DNA from: Paenibacillus kribbensis | GTDB lineage: Bacteria > Bacillota > Bacilli > Paenibacillales > Paenibacillaceae | Assembly: GCF_002240415.1 (NCBI RefSeq) | Contig: NZ_CP020028.1 | Coordinates: 3,621,501 to 3,685,500 of the forward strand | Reading direction: 5' to 3' | DNA: 64,000 bases | Shown here: positions 60,995 through 64,000 of the stretch, in pieces | Position numbering within the stretch: the stretch's first letter is position 1 | Layout: the number at the start of each line of letters is the position of its first letter | Notes under the pieces: generated by a model | Database searches by the model: none | The model's input: the letters and a program-made list of their open reading frames with translations, nothing else | What the model was told of the DNA's origin: nothing | Made by a program: the position numbers and the translations under genes

Positions 60995-62074
60995 TCATAT
61001 AAGCCTTCTTATCCATCGACTGTTCAATAAGAAAAACAAACGCATAAGCGGACTGTTTTTCATCAAACGTCTCGAAACAGCGCGCACATCCTGCTGCTCG
61101 CTAACTTTGGGGTCGGATAAATATAAAGCCAGCAATCCCTCGATAATCATCCGGTGAAAGGAGCTGGCAGGGACATCTGCAATATCAGCCCGCGCCCGAT
61201 TCACAACGTAGGCGATCCGGTCCAGCATCATGTCGGTATCTTTATAATAGTTGCAAAAGTTCAGATCTCCGCCCTTCCGGTCTTCGTCTTGATCGATTAG
61301 ATAATCCAGCAAAATATGAAGACTGCACACATGTGGAAAATACGATGCATGTATTGAGGCAGCCCCCGCATCTGTGAGATGCCGGTCGCTGGCAGCAAGA
61401 AACAGCATAAAGACCCCCAGGGTTGAGCCCGTAGCCGCAGCAAACTCGTTCCAGCGCAACTCCGGTGTACGATCCTTATGTAACGACCACCAGTCCAAAA
61501 GCGCTTGTTCCCGCAGCTCGGGTTTAATATGCTTGTATACTTGCAAATCCGTGTATAATCCCGCTAAATCCTGAACGTAAGGCATTGCCGCCTCATAGCC
61601 CGGAAGCCTGCTTACACAAGACTGACAGGTTGTCACCAGCCCGGTCAAATAACCGTCATCCTCCTGCTCCCGACGCAATTCATAATAGTTCACTGGCTTA
61701 GCCGCCGGATTAACCGCATCCAGCATAGACTGATGCAGCAGCCTGAAATCATCCGGGTCCATAGACGTACTGCGATCACACAAGTTGTCCAGGTAATCGC
61801 TAATGGTCTGGTACGCCACAATCAGCGGAATTAGCGTCTGCCGCGCAGACATATTGGCTGCGGCATAAACCGCGCCACCTATGCAGTGAAACGTCTTTTC
61901 CGCTATACTCGCAAGTGCCTGACCTCTCAGCTCGGGATCCGGGATCTGCTCCGCCTTGCTCTTCCAGCTGCTCAATTCTTGTTTTGTTTCAGGGAGAATA
62001 TGCTTGTACATTCGGCTCATTAGACCTATGGGGCCTCTCGGTACTTGATAACGTCCTTGCTCAACATAACTCAA
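60995..62074 (-). CDS. Tetraprenyl-beta-curcumene synthase-like protein (YtpB, DUF2600)
   Basis: This all-helical terpene synthase has about 359 residues. Members of the YtpB family cyclise tetraprenyl diphosphate in Bacillus sesquarterpene synthesis. The pattern DYLDNLCDRSTSMDPDDF has the Asp-rich metal site. HILLDYLIDQDEDRKGGDLNF is the second acidic metal-binding segment. The frame opens at ATG 62092, but GGAGG lies inside it and fits TTG 62074 with 9 bases. The upstream MATE gene is separate. It may form lipids that protect spores; the companion TPCS partner is not in the window. Confidence 0.87.
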   Translation of the reverse strand: MSYVEQGRYQVPRGPIGLMSRMYKHILPETKQELSSWKSKAEQIPDPELRGQALASIAEKTFHCIGGAVYAAANMSARQTLIPLIVAYQTISDYLDNLCDRSTSMDPDDFRLLHQSMLDAVNPAAKPVNYYELRREQEDDGYLTGLVTTCQSCVSRLPGYEAAMPYVQDLAGLYTDLQVYKHIKPELREQALLDWWSLHKDRTPELRWNEFAAATGSTLGVFMLFLAASDRHLTDAGAASIHASYFPHVCSLHILLDYLIDQDEDRKGGDLNFCNYYKDTDMMLDRIAYVVNRARADIADVPASSFHRMIIEGLLALYLSDPKVSEQQDVRAVSRRLMKNSPLMRLFFLLNSRWIRRLI

Positions 62075-62289
62075 ATGACGGTGCCTCCACATTGTTGTCT
62101 ACGTAATTATACCTATCCAAACCATATTCATTATAATATGATCGTCCTTTTAGCACAAATGAACAACCTCACTTTTTTCTTTATTATCCGAGGATTTTGC
62201 AAAATCATGATCCAAGAAAAATGGGCTATTTTTACAAAAAGAGGCACACCTGTAATATTTAATAGTCATGAATAGCACAAACGTCCTAC

Positions 62290-63705
62290 TTATCCCTCAT
62301 CCTTTGCTGGCTTCATACCTTGTGAGACCTCTACCATGCTCGCTTGCTTCCACTTCCCGGAAGCATAATAGAACACGACGGCCACCGCAGAGATAACAAA
62401 ACCAACAGGAAAGCTCCACCATACAGCATCTAGACCATACTCATCGACAAACGCATAGGCCAAAGGTATACGGATGCCCCATAATGAAATAATGGTAATT
62501 AAAAGCGGTATCATTACGGAGCCCGTAGATCGAACAACGCCTGTAATGACATTGGTGATGCCAAATATAACAAAGGACCACAAGGTAATCAGATTAATCC
62601 GCATCCCCAATTCCAATGCACCACCTGTAGAAGGAAGGAACATTAGCAGGGCCTGACGGTTAAACACGTAAATGAGTACCACAGCTCCGCCAGTCAACAC
62701 AAAATTGTACACAATCCCAATCCAGGTTGTCCTGCGCACTCGATCCCAACGTCCGGCTCCGATATTTTGGGCAGCAAAGGAAGACACTGCTGCACCTAGC
62801 GCCATTGCGGGCATCTGCACATAGCTGGACAAATTATTCGCTGCCGTATATGCCGCAGCTGCCACAGTCCCGTAGCCGTTAATCAAATTCATTAATGCAA
62901 TTGCGCTGGTGGAGACAGCAATCATTTGCAGACCCATCGGCACTCCCTTACGGATCAGGGTCCAAATAATCTTCCAGTCGAATCTCAGCAAGTGAAGCTC
63001 TGAAGAGGTAATACGCAAAAAATATTTTACACGATAAAGATAAATGAGAATCAGCACAAAACTGATCCCTTGAGCGATCAGGGTAGCCACTGCGGAACCT
63101 CCTATGCCCATTGCGGGTATCGGCCCCCATCCGAATATGAACAGCGGGTTAAGCAGTACATCCAGCACGACGGAGATGAGCAGAAAATAAAACGGTGTTT
63201 TGGAATCCCCTGCCCCTCTCATGACGGTCATAATGTAGTTATAGCCGTACAAAAAGGGCATGCCCGCGAAAATAATACGCGTATACGTGATCGCCATGTC
63301 CACCGATTCGGCAGGTGTATTAAGCACATGGAGAATCCACGGAACACCCAAAAAACCGATAATGCCTATAGCCAAAGCAAGCACTAGAAAAAAAACGGCG
63401 CTTGTGCCTACGACACGCTTGGTTTCAGCAATGTCTCCTGCTCCGATATGTTGTCCGATCAATATGGTGGCGGCCATCGTGACGCCAAAGATCGAACTGA
63501 TCAGAAAAAACATAATAATATTTCCGTTGGAAGCGGCAGTCAATGCGGCCTCGCCGAGAAACTTCCCTACCCAGATCGAATTGATGGTTCCATTCAAGGA
63601 TTGCAGAATGTTTCCGAACAGCATCGGCAAAGAGAACATAAACAGCGTTTTGGCAATGGGACCTTCAATTAAGGAAGGCTGGGGACTAGCCTCTGCTGTG
63701 CTCAT
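62290..63705 (-). CDS. MATE family efflux transporter
   Basis: This 471-residue MATE protein is distinct from the one at 58278 and closer to the NorM/YpnP branch. It has 12 helices, with SLPMLFGNILQSLNGTINSIWVGKFLGE at the start and the second lobe beginning near residue 245. AAAGGAG precedes ATG 63705, while the frame opens at 63738. It stands alone and the exported compound is unknown. Confidence 0.93.
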   Translation of the reverse strand: MSTAEASPQPSLIEGPIAKTLFMFSLPMLFGNILQSLNGTINSIWVGKFLGEAALTAASNGNIIMFFLISSIFGVTMAATILIGQHIGAGDIAETKRVVGTSAVFFLVLALAIGIIGFLGVPWILHVLNTPAESVDMAITYTRIIFAGMPFLYGYNYIMTVMRGAGDSKTPFYFLLISVVLDVLLNPLFIFGWGPIPAMGIGGSAVATLIAQGISFVLILIYLYRVKYFLRITSSELHLLRFDWKIIWTLIRKGVPMGLQMIAVSTSAIALMNLINGYGTVAAAAYTAANNLSSYVQMPAMALGAAVSSFAAQNIGAGRWDRVRRTTWIGIVYNFVLTGGAVVLIYVFNRQALLMFLPSTGGALELGMRINLITLWSFVIFGITNVITGVVRSTGSVMIPLLITIISLWGIRIPLAYAFVDEYGLDAVWWSFPVGFVISAVAVVFYYASGKWKQASMVEVSQGMKPAKDEG

Positions 63706-63771
63706 TTTATCAACTCCTTTAATTAAAATGATTTCCAACTCAGCCTCTTCATATCATAAACGTTTTTACGC

Positions 63772-63810
63772 AAAAAAGCGCAGTTCCTTAAATTTAAGGA
63801 ACTGCGCTTT
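63772..63810. terminator. Strong bidirectional terminator
   Basis: A perfect 36-bp palindrome with 17-base arms (AAAGCGCAGTTCCTTAA/TTAAGGAACTGCGCTTT) has a 2-base centre and an A/T run at both ends. It ends the cold-shock transcript. Confidence 0.9.
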
Positions 63811-63879
63811 CAATTCATTGTTTAACCGTAATATATAAGACATCCGTAGAACGGAACAATTCTTACAATTCAGTTACAC

Positions 63880-64000
63880 TTACAGTTTGATAACGTTAGC
63901 TGCTTGTGGTCCACGGTTACCTTCAGTAATTTCGAATTCAACCGCTTGACCTTCTTCCAAAGTTTTGAAGCCGTCGCCTTGGATTGCGGAGAAGTGTACG
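63880..64000 (-). CDS. Cold-shock protein, C-terminal part (cut by window end)
   Basis: The visible 39 residues read [20 protein letters not shown] then [18 protein letters not shown], with the RNP2 motif VHFSAI. It is the C-terminal part of a CspB/CspD-type single-strand nucleic-acid-binding protein of about 66 residues. The start lies beyond the right edge. Confidence 0.95.
   Translation of the reverse strand, partial: VHFSAIQGDGFKTLEEGQAVEFEITEGNRGPQAANVIKL

Overview
The window reads as chromosomal DNA of a low-to-moderate GC endospore-forming Firmicute, most probably Paenibacillus of the P. polymyxa group. This is inferred from a yqzE-type gene, a CwlD/LytC-type amidase, a YtpB-type terpene synthase, DUF3906 and YitT proteins, strong AGGAGG ribosome sites, frequent TTG/GTG starts and many short intrinsic terminators. 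I see no phage, IS element, plasmid module or CRISPR array.

Layout. 1-3.8 kb: a left-truncated unknown protein, YqzE, a cell-wall amidase, a divergent polysaccharide deacetylase and MsrA. 3.9-12.2 kb: a glycan/peptide utilisation locus with an M24 Xaa-Pro peptidase (probably frameshifted near its start), a GH127 beta-L-arabinofuranosidase with Ig-like domains, an AraC regulator, a GH36 alpha-galactosidase and a POT-family-like transporter. 12.4-15.8 kb: a complete acetone operon (thiolase, acetoacetate decarboxylase, CoA-transferase A and B). 16.4-24.6 kb: six NAD(P)H- or FMN-type oxidoreductases with two intact TetR regulators, decayed TetR and OYE fragments, and repeated promoter-operator modules. 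25.2 kb: tRNA-Leu(CAG). 25.4-35.6 kb: mixed housekeeping genes (xpt, DedA, YkvI, GT4, GGDEF, pseudouridine synthase, rRNA m5C methyltransferase, membrane thioredoxin). 35.7-48 kb: DUF309, small alarmone synthetase, pyrD, a 48-residue membrane protein, L,D-transpeptidase, ferredoxin, DinB, citramalate synthase, TlpA/ResA-like protein, DnaQ-like exonuclease, DUF294 nucleotidyltransferase and AmtB. 48-64 kb: MerR, zinc protease, GltC-like LysR, rhomboid, Tpx, DUF1499, a candidate 6S RNA, DUF624, DEAD-box helicase, YitT, a DUF4015 glycosidase, two MATE exporters, PfkA, YtpB and a cut-off cold-shock protein.

Main hypothesis. Genes at 3.9-12.2 kb could together dismantle plant hydroxyproline-rich glycopeptides such as extensin. 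Extensin carries Ser-alpha-galactose and Hyp-beta-L-arabinofuranosides on a Pro/Hyp backbone. The matching set here is a peptide-transporter-fold importer, a cytoplasmic alpha-galactosidase, a cytoplasmic beta-L-arabinofuranosidase and an Xaa-Pro peptidase, arranged around one AraC regulator. The enzyme families are clear from sequence; the joint substrate is inference.

Second system. The oxidoreductase cluster carries at least five near-identical modules (-35 TTTACT/C, 16-17 bp spacer holding an AGAACGATCAGT-like operator, then -10). They lie upstream of three short-chain reductases, an intact TetR gene and a TetR gene reduced to 15 codons. This looks like a locally expanded and decaying TetR regulon.

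Start sites were moved inward from the longest open frame wherever a clear ribosome site required it; each case is noted.
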